Source: Microvirga sesbaniae (GTDB taxonomy: Bacteria; Pseudomonadota; Alphaproteobacteria; Rhizobiales; Beijerinckiaceae). From it: 34,706 nucleotides of DNA. A program made the position numbers and the translations under genes. The notes below the pieces were generated by a model that searched no databases, was not told where the DNA came from, and worked only from the letters and a program-made list of their open reading frames with translations. The stretch lies in assembly GCF_025460805.1 (NCBI RefSeq), contig NZ_JAMXFJ010000042.1, forward strand, positions 1-34,706, written 5' to 3'. This document shows, one piece after another, positions 1 to 8,672 of this stretch (within the stretch, counting starts at the first letter, position 1; each line of letters starts with the position of its first letter).

Positions 1-257
1 TCGGCCATGGCGGCAAAAAGCCGGTCCCAGACGCCCCTCTTGGACCAGCGCGAGAAGCGCACAAAGGCGCTGTTCCAGTTGCCGAAGAGTTCCGGCAGAT
101 CCCGCCACGGCGACCCGGTTCGGGCTAGCCAGAGCACGGCTTCCACGAACAACCGGCTATCGACCGCCGTTCGGCCGGGATCCATGCGTTTGCCCGGCAG
201 ATGCGGCTCCATCCGATCCCATTGGTGATCCTTCAAAATCAGACGCACTCCGCTCAC
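1..257 (-). pseudogene. IS5-family transposase, N-terminal part (runs off the window)
   Basis: Read on the minus strand from a GTG at 257, the frame stays open to the window edge. It encodes an IS5/IS4-type transposase start: DHQWDRMEPHLPGK, then LFVEAVLWLARTGSPWRDLP and FGNWNSAFVRFSRWSKRGVW. The WRDLPxxFGxWxxxxxRFxRW pattern is the conserved N-terminal module of IS427-like IS5 members. The catalytic DDE domain would lie outside the window, so whether the element is complete cannot be judged. The sequence just upstream (about 270-310) probably contains the element's terminal inverted repeat. Confidence 0.8.
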
Positions 258-384
258 CCGAATCTCCGCTCCCAAAAGGAGCTTGAATCAGACTTGCGAG
301 CCCGCGGGAATCCTGAATGTCAACGCGCTCTAGCTTCTGTTGGCGAGCTTTGCTGAAGCAGATCGTTTGAACTATTATGGCCTG

Positions 385-474
385 TTAGCGCTTGATCCAG
401 TCGAGAGTGGCGGAGAGACAGAGCACGCCCATGAAGGATCGGGTGGTCTTCTCATAGCGGGTTGCAACGTTGCG
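385..474 (-). pseudogene. IS5-family transposase, C-terminal scrap
   Basis: The minus-strand frame reads NVATRYEKTTRSFMGVLCLS and ends DWIKR before a TAA at 385-387. This is the usual IS5-family C-terminus (ATRYEKTxRxFLxxxxLA). A TGA at 475-477 precedes it in frame, so only about 30 residues survive. It lies head-to-tail behind the transposase start at 1-257, so it is the end of a different, older copy. Confidence 0.7.
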
Positions 475-689
475 TCACTCTTTGAGTCCCTTTCGGCATG
501 TCGTCGTTGCGGAATCGCGGGCCTTCGGCGCTATTGCGGCTGGCGCAACACAGCCCCTCAATGGTGCGATCCGGCGTGCGCCTGGCGTTCTGGAACCATC
601 CTCGGGGACGTAGAAACCGCCAGGAGATCGACGCTTTCAAAGGTCGCAGCACGCAGGTAAGGACTGATGATTCCGCGGGACTTCGGCGA

Positions 690-929
690 TCAGCGGAGAT
701 GCGATTGATGGCATCGATGGCATCGGGAGGGCCATCGAGAAAAGGGGTTTGCCCGGACCATCCGACGAGAGGCATAAAGCACCGTGGCATTTTTGAGCAG
801 GCCATCGAGGAGGGCCGCCGCGGAAGCTGCGATGCTGGGATGGGCAAACAGAGATTTGAGGTGAGGTTCGACCCGATGCAATTCTACGCACCAGAATTCG
901 AGTACCTGCTCGACGGCCACACCCGTCAT
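690..929 (-). pseudogene. Probable IS701-like transposase, N-terminal remnant
   Basis: The minus-strand frame begins MTGVAVEQVLEFWCVELHRV and continues with LFAHPSIAASAAALLDGLL. This resembles the N-terminus of IS701-family transposases (VExxLELWASSLRxVKxRxxPLFxxxRVAASAxxFLDGLL). After about residue 48 the similarity stops and neighbouring frames overlap it, so it is a decayed fragment. The family call rests on pattern memory only. Confidence 0.45.
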
Positions 930-1052
930 GGCAGCCTCTTGGGTCAGATTAGGCGATTATGAGCCCATATCCGGACGGTGCAATCGTAGTGTCGGGATTT
1001 AGGTGTCCACTAGGCCGGGCAGCTCCAATAGCGTAAAATTACACCAAAGCCA

Positions 1053-1078
1053 AAAGTGAGCGCTTAAAGTGAGCGCTT
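1053..1078. repeat. Perfect 13-bp tandem duplication
   Basis: AAAGTGAGCGCTT occurs twice in a row (1053-1065 and 1066-1078). Each unit contains the palindrome AGCGCT. It lies 10 bp past the stop codon of the CYTH gene, on that gene's downstream side. It may be simple slippage. No terminator-like stem with a T-run is visible. Confidence 0.8.
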
Positions 1079-1088
1079 GTTGGACGTT

Positions 1089-1769
1089 TCAGTACGGGGG
1101 AAGGGAAAAGGAACGGGCGAGATCCCGGATGATGCTATCTCTGATTACAAGAGCCTCCCGGCCCTGCTCATCTTCCCCAATCTTAGCCTCAGCTGATTTG
1201 TAGGTGGCAGACAGCTGAGGAGCCGCTTCCTGCGACTGGAATACTCCGAGGTGACTACTGAGGATATCGAGCAGACTGTTGAGTGCCGCATCTGTGATCT
1301 CAACCTCCAGTGCTGAGGGTAGCCCGGATAAAGCTATGGAGCGGGTCTGGTAAGCAGAGTCCCCCGTGACTTCAGGACCAAACCAGGCCAACGGCTGAAA
1401 CATATGCGTCGGCTTGCTTGGCTCTGCCGTTACAGTAATCAAATCCAGTGGTCCTGGCTTGACGAAGCGGCGGAGAGCGACCGTTTCCAGGCCGATATTC
1501 AGGCTGATGCTCAAGTACTCCACTCGTCCAGCGGCCAACTCCAATAGAGTTTCGGCTTGAGCGCAGGAAATGTCCGTGGCCTCCTCGATACGCCCGGTTG
1601 GATGGCTGGTAACCAGGATGAGCCGACCCGCCTCCCCCTCGACTTGGACATAAATGTCCCGGTCCGGGCGATCCGGAAAGTAGCCCTGCCGGATGTGGTA
1701 GCCTCCTCGCTCCTTTTCAATCAGACGAGCCAGGGAGGGCGCAAGCTGAAAATCGCGGGCGTTGCTCAT
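1089..1769 (-). CDS. CYTH-fold protein, probably catalytically degenerate
   Basis: A 226-residue protein whose order of elements matches the CYTH (triphosphate tunnel metalloenzyme) domain. Residues about 24-60 (YHIRQGYFPDRPDRDIYVQV) match the IxQGYLxxxxxxxxRVRI strand. Acidic strands follow. Residues about 130-155 (LAWFGPEVTGDSAYQTRSIA) match the conserved PxWLGxEVTxDxxYxNxxLA end of the domain. CYTH members hydrolyse triphosphates such as PPPi using an N-terminal ExExK metal site. Here that position reads NARDF, so the signature is lost, and the RVR arginines are replaced (IYVQV). The remaining 70 or so residues show no motif I recognise. GGAAGG lies about 9 bp before the ATG. It stands alone between IS debris and phbB. 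A divergent CYTH protein with a binding rather than catalytic role is likely; a decaying gene is the alternative. Confidence 0.65.
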   Translation of the reverse strand: MSNARDFQLAPSLARLIEKERGGYHIRQGYFPDRPDRDIYVQVEGEAGRLILVTSHPTGRIEEATDISCAQAETLLELAAGRVEYLSISLNIGLETVALRRFVKPGPLDLITVTAEPSKPTHMFQPLAWFGPEVTGDSAYQTRSIALSGLPSALEVEITDAALNSLLDILSSHLGVFQSQEAAPQLSATYKSAEAKIGEDEQGREALVIRDSIIRDLARSFSLPPY

Positions 1770-2018
1770 CAGGTATTAGCCTTCCAAAAGGTGCCTCTGG
1801 CCGCTCCAGCTCACGACGTTTTTGCGTGTGACGACGGATAGGGAAAGAGAGTTCGTCACGTTTAGCCAGACGCAAGCTGATGGCTCGCAGAGCGATTAGG
1901 TGTCATTTACCGAAGTTCTCTGGTAACCGGCTATGCTAACATCACTCAAGCCGGTATTTGCACGAGGCGTGTTTACCGCAGCATGAATGTTTACCCGCAG
2001 CAGGATTATTACTTTGTT

Positions 2019-2744
2019 CTAGACCATATAATGTCCGCCGTTCACCGACAATGTCGAGCCAGTGATGAATCTCGCATTATCGCCGGCCAAGAACAGCACG
2101 CCGCGGGCGATTTCCTCCGCCTCGCCGAGACGGCCGACCGGGATGAGCGGCAGGATCTTGGACTTGAGCACCTCTTCGGGGACCGCCTTCATCATCTCGG
2201 TGGCGATATAGCCCGGCGCGATCACGTTGACCGTGACGCCCTTGTTGGCGTTCTCCTGCGCGAGCGCCTTGGCGAAACCGATCACGCCCGCCTTGGCGGC
2301 GGAATAGTTCGCCTGACCCATCTGGCCCTTCTGGCCGTTGATGGACGAGATGATGATGATGCGCCCGAATCCGCGTTCGCGCATGCCCTCGATCACGGGG
2401 CGCGTGCAGGTGAACATGGAATCGAGGTTGGTGCGGATGACGGACGACCACTGGTCGTAGGTCATCTTGTGGAACATGCCGTCGCGGGTGATGCCCGCGT
2501 TGTTCACCAGGATGTCGACCGGGCCGAGCTCGGCCTCGACCGCCCGGATGCCGCTCTCGCAGGAGGCCGCATCGGACACGTCGAACTTGAAGACCGGAAT
2601 GCCGGTTTCACCCTTGAACTGGTTGGCGGCCTCGTCATTGCCGCCGTAATTGGCCGCAACCTTGTAGCCCGCATCCTTCAAGGCTTTTGAAATCGCGGCA
2701 CCGATGCCGCGGGTGCCACCGGTGACCAATGCAACACGCGCCAT
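2019..2744 (-). CDS. phbB: Acetoacetyl-CoA reductase (PHB synthesis), PhaB/PhbB
   Basis: A 241-residue short-chain dehydrogenase that should reduce acetoacetyl-CoA to (R)-3-hydroxybutyryl-CoA with NADPH in the cytosol, the second step of polyhydroxybutyrate synthesis. It shows the Rossmann motif TGGTRGIG near the N-terminus, NNAG at about 85-88, the catalytic Ser in ISSINGQKGQMGQANYSAAK with YSAAK as the Tyr/Lys pair, and the C-terminus SVNGGHYM typical of PhaB. The start at 2744 gives MARVALVTGG and has GGAGAAG about 6 bp upstream; longer in-frame starts add non-homologous sequence. The usual partner phbA (thiolase) is not next to it; a CYTH gene and IS remnants flank it. NodG of rhizobia is a related FabG-type SDR, but the QKGQMGQ and NGGHYM segments favour PhbB. 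Confidence 0.93.
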   Translation of the reverse strand: MARVALVTGGTRGIGAAISKALKDAGYKVAANYGGNDEAANQFKGETGIPVFKFDVSDAASCESGIRAVEAELGPVDILVNNAGITRDGMFHKMTYDQWSSVIRTNLDSMFTCTRPVIEGMRERGFGRIIIISSINGQKGQMGQANYSAAKAGVIGFAKALAQENANKGVTVNVIAPGYIATEMMKAVPEEVLKSKILPLIPVGRLGEAEEIARGVLFLAGDNARFITGSTLSVNGGHYMV

Positions 2745-3994
2745 GCTGTTTCTTCTCCCTATTGCGTTGATGGGATATCCTGCTGTCAGCTCTAACATAA
2801 CCTTCCCGAACCTCGGGTTCGAACATCGCCGTGGGGCGCCGGCGACGTACTTTCGATAGGTTAAGGGCTGACCGTCAGGGCGCGATAAAGCGCTTCTCGG
2901 CTCAGTATGTTGGTGCGGCTCTGGCATGTTGCTTTCCTTACCTTTATCACATTGATTGTGTGGTTACTCAGACCTGAAGGATCCGGTCGGCAATTTCGGT
3001 GGCCGTTCGACGAGGACTTTGCAAAGGGCGTGCCAATGGCGCAGAGCACGAATGCAGTAGATGCATCTCGGCTTGCAATTCGGGGGCTGTGTCAAGCTCT
3101 GGGGGACGAGGTGCGGTTTGGCCAGAAAGTTTAACCGATCCAGGTCTGCCCGAGTGCGGCGGCCTATCGAGCGTTGTCGAAAAGAGCTACAATGGCTTTT
3201 GGCTGTTTGCAGCATGTCTGGCAGAAACGCGTTATGTCTTTGTGTTAGCGCTTCCGCGAGCGGACGCAGGCGCGATGGAAGTGCGCCAAGCGCTCACGCG
3301 GTGCTGATCCAGGGACAAGCGGAGTGGCATGATGGGTGGACGTTGCCCGTCTGAGACACGATCGCGCGCCTGCCGCTGCCCTCCGCTTCGCTCAAATTGG
3401 ATCCTCTGGAGCGCATCTGGCCGTATGCCTAGCAAGAGACACATGTCTGGATATGGATGCGTGCTTGTAGTGTTTCTCGTCGTTGTTGGAATTGTTGAGT
3501 CTTCTCATGCGCCACATCGCTCGCCAGAAGCTCCATCAGTGCAGGGCCGTCGATGTGCTCAACAGCCGTCTCCGCATGATGGAGCTTCGCGGAAAGAGCC
3601 TTGCTATGTGGACAATGCACTCCGCTAGATCAGCGGCGCATACCAACAAGCGGAACGGCTCGCCCCGCGCCCCGGCAGGGACGTGTCAGCGCAATCACGG
3701 GCTAAACGGAATCCTTGAGAGACTACCCCCGGTGCGCCAATGGCTCTCGCAAATACGGTGCTATCCTCGACTGCCCTGTGCTCGCCCAAGCATGACGTGC
3801 TAAAGACCGAGGGGCAAGAGCATCGTCAACGTAACGGAGATATGGGCTCTGAAGGTGCTTTTAAGCTGAGGCAAGTCACTTAGTCGGCCCTAAATAACCC
3901 ACAACTTGTTGGGGCAGAAGGATTCTTCGTCGCCACGAAGCATTGTAAAATGCCAGCATCTGGGGACGGACCCGCTCAAACCTGGTGCTTTGCC
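2745..3994. other. About 1.25 kb without a supportable gene
   Basis: Short open frames exist on both strands, but none has a recognisable family, a good ribosome site and consistent codon use together. The base composition is more mixed than in the flanking genes. I read it as decayed intergenic or mobile-element sequence. No RNA gene or clear inverted repeat was found by eye. The right limit is the start of the IS5-type transposase at 3995. Confidence 0.5.
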
Positions 3995-5035
3995 ATGGGA
4001 CCCAAGCCGACGCTGCCGAGTTCCGGTGATCTCTACCGCAGCCGCCTCGACCAAATCCTCGATCCCCGTCACGAGCTGTTTCGATTGGCGGCTCTCATCG
4101 ACTAAGACCGCTTCGATCAGGAGTTCGGCCGCTTCTATCGGCCCCTGGGGCGGCCCGCCAAGCCGACGCGCCTGATGGTTGGGCTGTCGTATCTCCAGCA
4201 CACCTTCAACCTGTCCGATGAGGCGGTGGTGCAACGCTGGATCGAGAACCCGTATTTGCAGTGGTTCTGTGGCTGTGAGTACTTCCAGCATGAGCTGCCG
4301 TGCGATCCCAGCTCGCTGACGCGCTGGCGCAAACGGCTCGGACCCGACGGACTCGAGAGCCTGCTGGCGGCCACCATCCAGGCCGGGCTGGACAGCGGCG
4401 CCGTGCGGTCGTCGAGCCTGGAGCGGATCAGCGTCGACACCACGCTGCAGCCCAAGGCGATGGCCCATCCCACCGACGCGAAGCTGTGCCTGAAGGCCTT
4501 GCAGGCGCTGGTGCGGCAGGCCAAGCGGCATGGCCTCGAGCTGCGTCAGGCCCACACCCGTCTGGCCCAACGCGCAGCCGTGCAGGTCGGTCGCTATGCC
4601 CATGCCCGCCAGATGCGGCGCATGCGCCGCGAACTGAAGCGGCTGAAGATCTATCTCGGACGCGTGTACCGCGATGTCACCCGCAAAGTCGCCGGTGATG
4701 AGGTTCTCTCACGCCGGTTTGCTTCTCTGCTCGGCCTCGTCGAGCGTCTTCTGACGCAGGAGCGCACGAGCAAGAACAAGCTCTACAGCCTCCACGCCCC
4801 AGAGGTGGTGTGCATCGCCAAGGGCAAGGCGCATCGGCCGTACGAATTCGGCTCCAAGGTCGCACTGGCGGTGACCAACCGCGAAGGCTTCGTGCTCGCG
4901 TCCAAGGCACTGGAGGGCAATCCATATGATGGCCACACGCTCAGCGCCACCGTGGGGCAGGTGACGGCCTTGAGTGGGGTTGAGCCCGCGCGCATTTACG
5001 TCGACCTGGGCTATCGTGGGCAACAATCTGATTGA
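3995..5035 (+). pseudogene. IS5-type DDE transposase with in-frame TAA and truncated C-terminus
   Basis: From the ATG at 3995 the frame reads MGPKPTLPSSGDLYRSRLDQ and continues to ELFRLAALID. It then meets TAA at 4103-4105, where relatives have a Trp codon. It resumes in the same frame (DRFDQEFGRFYRPLGRPAKP) and stays open to 5035. Conserved segments are LSYLQHTFNLSDEAVVQRW, HELPCDPSSLTRWRKRLG, the first catalytic Asp in SVDTTLQPKAM, and PYEFGSKVALAVTNREGF. The second Asp block is reached (YVDLGYRG). The protein then ends in QQSD, so the part with the catalytic Glu is missing. Both the nonsense codon and the truncation indicate an inactive copy. Confidence 0.85.
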
Positions 5036-5192
5036 GCTGGAGTGGGTCCATCCCGAGCCGCTCTGCCCACTCCTGTAAAGCGGAGTCATAGAGCAGTCCT
5101 AAGAAATGTCTCGAATGCTCCGCGGCGCGCTTGAGCTTGGCAAGTTCAGCCAACGCTGCCGTCATCAGTTCAAAATCACGATCTGCCATCAT
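4941..5192 (-). pseudogene. 5' part of an unknown gene, truncated at the transposase junction
   Basis: The minus-strand frame starts MMADRDFELMTAALAELAKL and continues with AEHSRHFLGLLYDSALQEW. A strong ribosome site (AGGGGAAG) sits a few bases before the ATG at 5192. The first 55-60 residues look like a genuine helical protein start. From about 5030 leftward the frame is only the antisense of the neighbouring transposase. I do not recognise the family. It is most simply a host gene cut by the insertion or recombination that also clipped the transposase. Confidence 0.45.
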
Positions 5193-5534
5193 GCCACTTC
5201 CCCTTATGCTTTGTCAGCAACTATGGCCTGCTAGAGTCTCGGGGACAAGACCTCACGTTAAGCAGTGGCTGCTAGGCCGCGACGACCCTGTCTCAATCGT
5301 AAGGATATGCGGGCAGTGATTGTTGAATACTTTCAGGGTAGTCTATCGTGACATGTCTACCGGCTCAACAGTGAAGACAGATACCAAGGCAGCAGAGGTG
5401 CCCTACAAAAAAGAGCTCATGCCCGCCTTTAAGACCGTATGTCCGCCTGTGTTGAGGAAGTGGCTCGCCCTACTCTGCGCCTCCGAGGGTTGCTCGGGTG
5501 GTCCGAGCCGATCCTCACCGCAGGAGGACGAGCC

Positions 5535-6644
5535 ATGGTACAGTCTACGGAGGTTTTTGTCGGAATCGATGTCGCCAAAGCGCGCTATGCCGTTGCGGTC
5601 GCTGATGGCGAACTGGGCGGTGAAGTTCGCTACCTGGGAGAGATCGATGCTTCCGCAGAGAGCATGCGGCGCTTCGTGAAGCGCTTGGCGTCCAAGTATG
5701 ACTTCGTCCACTTCTGCTACGAGGCTGGCCCGACCGGCTATGGCCTGCACCGGCTCATCACCAGCCTCGGCTATCCCTGCGCAGTTGATGCCCCCTCACT
5801 CATTCCGCGCAAGCCCGGCGATCGGGTCAAGACCAACCGGCGCGATGCAATCGCCTAGGCCAGACTTCTGCGGGCCGGCGAGCTCACGGCGGTGTGGGTC
5901 CCCGATGAAGGTCACGAAGCCATGCGCGACCTGGTCCGCGCCCGCGCTGCGGCGGTCGAGAGCTTGCGGGTGCATCGCCAGCAGGTCAGTGCCTTCATGC
6001 TCAAACATGGGCATGTCTACCCACGCAAGACAGGCTGGACCATGCGCTACCTGCGCTGGCTGCAGGAGCAGACCTTCGATCATCCCGCTCACCAGATCGT
6101 CCTGCAGGAGAGGGTCGAAGCCGTGCGGCTGGCGAAGGAACGGGTGGAGCGGCTCGAGCAGACGATTGCAGAATTCCTGCCTCATTGGTCTCTGGCACCG
6201 CTCGTGCGGGCCCTGCAAGCGTTGCGGGGCATCGATCTGGTTGTCGCCGTGACCTTCGTCACCGAGGTTGGGGATGTCAGCCGCTTCGAGAACCCTCGTC
6301 AGCTCATGGCCTATCTGGGCCTGGTTCCGAGTGAGCGTTCGACCGGCGAAACGGTGCGGCGGGGCGGCATCACCAAGGCCGGAAACAGTCGCGTTCGACA
6401 GATGCTGGTGGAAAGCGCCTGGACCTATCGGCACCCGCCGCGCATCGGCACAGTCAAACTCTACCGGCTGGAAGCGACGACACCGAATGTGCGCGAGATC
6501 GCCTGGAAAGCCCAGACGCGTTTGAGTGGCCGCTATCGAGCCCTCACTCGACGGGGCAAGAAGTCAACGGTGGTGTGCACGGCCGTCGCTCGCGAGCTCG
6601 CCGGCTTCATGGGGGCGGTCGCCCGGGAGGTTCAACCCGCCTGA
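5535..6644 (+). pseudogene. IS110-family transposase interrupted by an amber codon
   Basis: The start at 5535 (MVQSTEVFVGIDVAKARYAV) has AGGAGG 8 bp upstream. The RuvC-like DEDD domain is visible: Asp in VGIDVAK, Glu in CYEAGPTGYG, and Asp in KTNRRDAIA. TAG at 5856-5858 then interrupts the frame where relatives read RRDAxxLARLLRAGEL. The same frame continues to 6644 with a coiled region, the Tnp domain GIDLVVAVTFVTEVGD, and the catalytic-Ser segment LGLVPSERSTGETVRRGGI. Without the stop it would give 369 residues, the normal family length. IS110 elements recombine with the help of a structured bridge RNA encoded in a non-coding end. Unless the amber codon is suppressed, this copy makes only 107 residues. 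Confidence 0.9.
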
Positions 6645-7180
6645 TCTGCCCCAGCGGCAACATCTCCTTCTCATGCAGAGGCGGGGGCGGGATCACGGCA
6701 GGGGAAAAGCCCGTCAAACGCTTTGTGGCCGACCATGGATCGACGCCCGCTGTAAGATCGGGCCAGCCCCGGACGCACACTCGGGAATGCGGTAGCCAAT
6801 CCGCGCATCCGAGCTTGATCACCGACGTCCTTCAGGTCTCGTTCCCACCTCTGCGTGTTCATCGATACGGGCCCGCTCTCCGCAGCGGCGGGATCGTTGC
6901 GTCAAAATCGTTGACAGCGGACATCAGAGCGTCATGTTCCAACCATTTCCTGAATGGACAACCGCTGAGGAACAGATTGGACTCTCCCTGCCCTTTCCGG
7001 CACTGGTCGCTTCTGCCTGCCGCTGCCACGGCAACGCGCTTCATAAACGCCCGTGCCTGCAGCCTCGACCGATCAGGGTCTTGCATCGGCTGAGGGCTGC
7101 CTCACCCAAGCTACTCTCTCAACAGTCGGTCGCGCGGCACCTAGAGGCGTTGTAGGGGCCGTCGGTTGGGCCGGGATCGG
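6645..7180. other. Non-coding 3' flank of the IS110 element
   Basis: About 535 bp between the IS110 transposase and the peroxidase gene, with no supportable gene. The first 200 or so bases are GC-rich with several short self-complementary stretches. They probably belong to the element's right end, where some IS110/IS1111-type elements encode the bridge RNA. The element boundary is not defined by an inverted repeat, as expected for this family, and cannot be placed by eye. Confidence 0.4.
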
Positions 7181-8347
7181 TCAGCGCAGGCTGTTCTGCC
7201 TCCCGACCGCGTCGCCTTGCTCCAGCGAGTTCTTGACTAGCGGCTCGGGCCGCGGCGTCTGCTCCGTGCTTGGCGGCAGGACAGGTAGCTCCATGCGAGG
7301 TTGCTGGCCTGTGAGGGTGCGCAGGAAGGCAGCGATGTCGCTCGTCTCCTGAACAGTCAGCTCCTTGCCGAGCTGTGCTACACCCATGATTGCTACCGCC
7401 CGCTCCAAGTTCCAGACCTTGCCGCTGTGGAAGTAGGGGGCGGTCAGCTCGACATTGCGCAGCGGTACCGCACGGAAGACGTATTCGTCGCTGGTGGTCC
7501 TGGTCACAGCGAAACGGCCCTTGTCTTCGGGAGGAAGAACCTCGCGGCCTGGGCGCTCTACCGCGCCAAACAGGAAATAGTCCTGCCCACCGAGATTGAT
7601 GCCGCGGTGACAGGCCGTGCAGCCGGTCTCCATAAAAAGCTTGAGCCCGTGCTTCTCTTGGTCGTTCAGAACGGCCACATTGCCCTCCAGAAACTGGTCG
7701 AACCGTGAGGCCGGCGTGATCAGAGTCGCCTCGAAGGCCTCAATCGCCTTGGCAAGATTGTCAAAGGTGACCGGGTCGTTCTCTCCGGAGAAGGCGGCCC
7801 TGAAGCGGTTCTGGTATTCGGGGATGCTCTTGAGCACGTTGACGACGTGCTTGGGGGAGGCTGCCATCTCGCTGGCGCCCTGGATCGGCCCCCTGGCCTG
7901 TGTGCGCAGGTCCTGGACACGTCCGTCCCAGAACTGCGCTGCGTTGAACACTGAATTGAGCACAGTCGGCGAGTTTCTCCGCCCCTTCTGCCAGCCATGG
8001 CCCATGGAGGTCTCAACGTTGTCGCTGCCGCCCGCCGCCAGATTGTGGCAGGAGTTGCAGCTCAGGATACCGGAGGCGGATAGGCGCGGGTCGAACCACA
8101 GCATGCGGCCGAGCTCGGCCTTTTCGCGGGTGACGGGATTCCCCTTGACCTCGGGCACCATGGAAGGAATCGGCTTGAAGGCATCGTTCGCGATCTTGCG
8201 CAGTTCCTTGACTTCCTGCTGGCTCATCGCGGGCGACGGCGCCGACGTCGCAGATAGTTGAGCGCATGCTTCAGGAGAGGATGCGCCCAGGGCGAGTACG
8301 GCGACAAAGGCTCCGCTGGCGACACTGGCGAGAAGGGGCTGATTCAT
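7181..8347 (-). CDS. ccpA: Periplasmic di-heme cytochrome c peroxidase (CcpA/MauG family)
   Basis: A 388-residue exported protein. The N-terminus (residues 1-30) is a signal peptide ending near ACAQ. Two c-type heme sites are present: CNSCH at 97-101 and CTACH at 243-247. Other family blocks are ELGRMLWFDPRLSASG, NSPTVLNSVFNAAQFWDGR and VPLRNVELTAPYFHSG, the last including the usual His near the second heme. The family reduces hydrogen peroxide to water in the periplasm with electrons from small cytochromes; MauG-like members oxidise protein substrates. GGAG lies 7 bp before the ATG. It lies downstream, on the same strand, of the cobW-DUF1826-small peptide group, 148 bp after the last, so co-transcription is possible but not shown. 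The proline-rich tail after residue 350 is not part of the catalytic domain. Confidence 0.93.
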   Translation of the reverse strand: MNQPLLASVASGAFVAVLALGASSPEACAQLSATSAPSPAMSQQEVKELRKIANDAFKPIPSMVPEVKGNPVTREKAELGRMLWFDPRLSASGILSCNSCHNLAAGGSDNVETSMGHGWQKGRRNSPTVLNSVFNAAQFWDGRVQDLRTQARGPIQGASEMAASPKHVVNVLKSIPEYQNRFRAAFSGENDPVTFDNLAKAIEAFEATLITPASRFDQFLEGNVAVLNDQEKHGLKLFMETGCTACHRGINLGGQDYFLFGAVERPGREVLPPEDKGRFAVTRTTSDEYVFRAVPLRNVELTAPYFHSGKVWNLERAVAIMGVAQLGKELTVQETSDIAAFLRTLTGQQPRMELPVLPPSTEQTPRPEPLVKNSLEQGDAVGRQNSLR

Positions 8348-8495
8348 TTTCAGGCTCCACGATGCCGGGGGATGGGCTGAAGGTGGCTATGACGGGCAGG
8401 GACGGCTACATAGGACGGTTGCAAGATCTGTGCCTGATTGTACGGTAGCGAAGCATGTGGAAGAACGTGCACGTTGGGACGAACTGTTGACTCCT

Positions 8496-8651
8496 CTAAG
8501 CTCTAATCGGCTTGGCTCCGGTGCCTGAAAGGTCGCACACCGAGGACACTGGGGAGCGCCCCCGCTGTGAAGCCTCGTGGACCCAGGCAACGCCACTGAG
8601 GACGACGAGAGAGTATCCGAGAGCCAGCGCAAGCCTGAGACGTCTGTTCAT
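8496..8651 (-). CDS. 51-residue membrane or secreted peptide
   Basis: A short gene with a strong ribosome site (AAGGAGAG) just before the ATG at 8651 and a stop at 8496. The protein starts MNRRLRLALALGYSLVVLSG, a positively charged start followed by a hydrophobic stretch, as in a signal peptide or single membrane anchor. The tail includes WVHEASQRG and VCDLSGTGAKPIRA. It starts 21 bp after the DUF1826 stop on the same strand, so it is probably translated from the same message. No family is recognised. One His and one Cys in the tail could be relevant to metal handling, but that is speculation. Confidence 0.65.
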   Translation of the reverse strand: MNRRLRLALALGYSLVVLSGVAWVHEASQRGRSPVSSVCDLSGTGAKPIRA

Positions 8652-8672
8652 GAAGCTCTCCTTGATTGTGGA

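Noticed and set aside
1983..2690. 235-residue plus-strand frame over phbB
   Set aside because: Shadow of phbB; rich in Asp/Arg/His as expected from antisense of GC-rich codons.
2861..3803. Several 60-106 residue frames between phbB and the IS5-type transposase
   Set aside because: Overlapping frames on both strands, no ribosome sites, no recognisable motifs.
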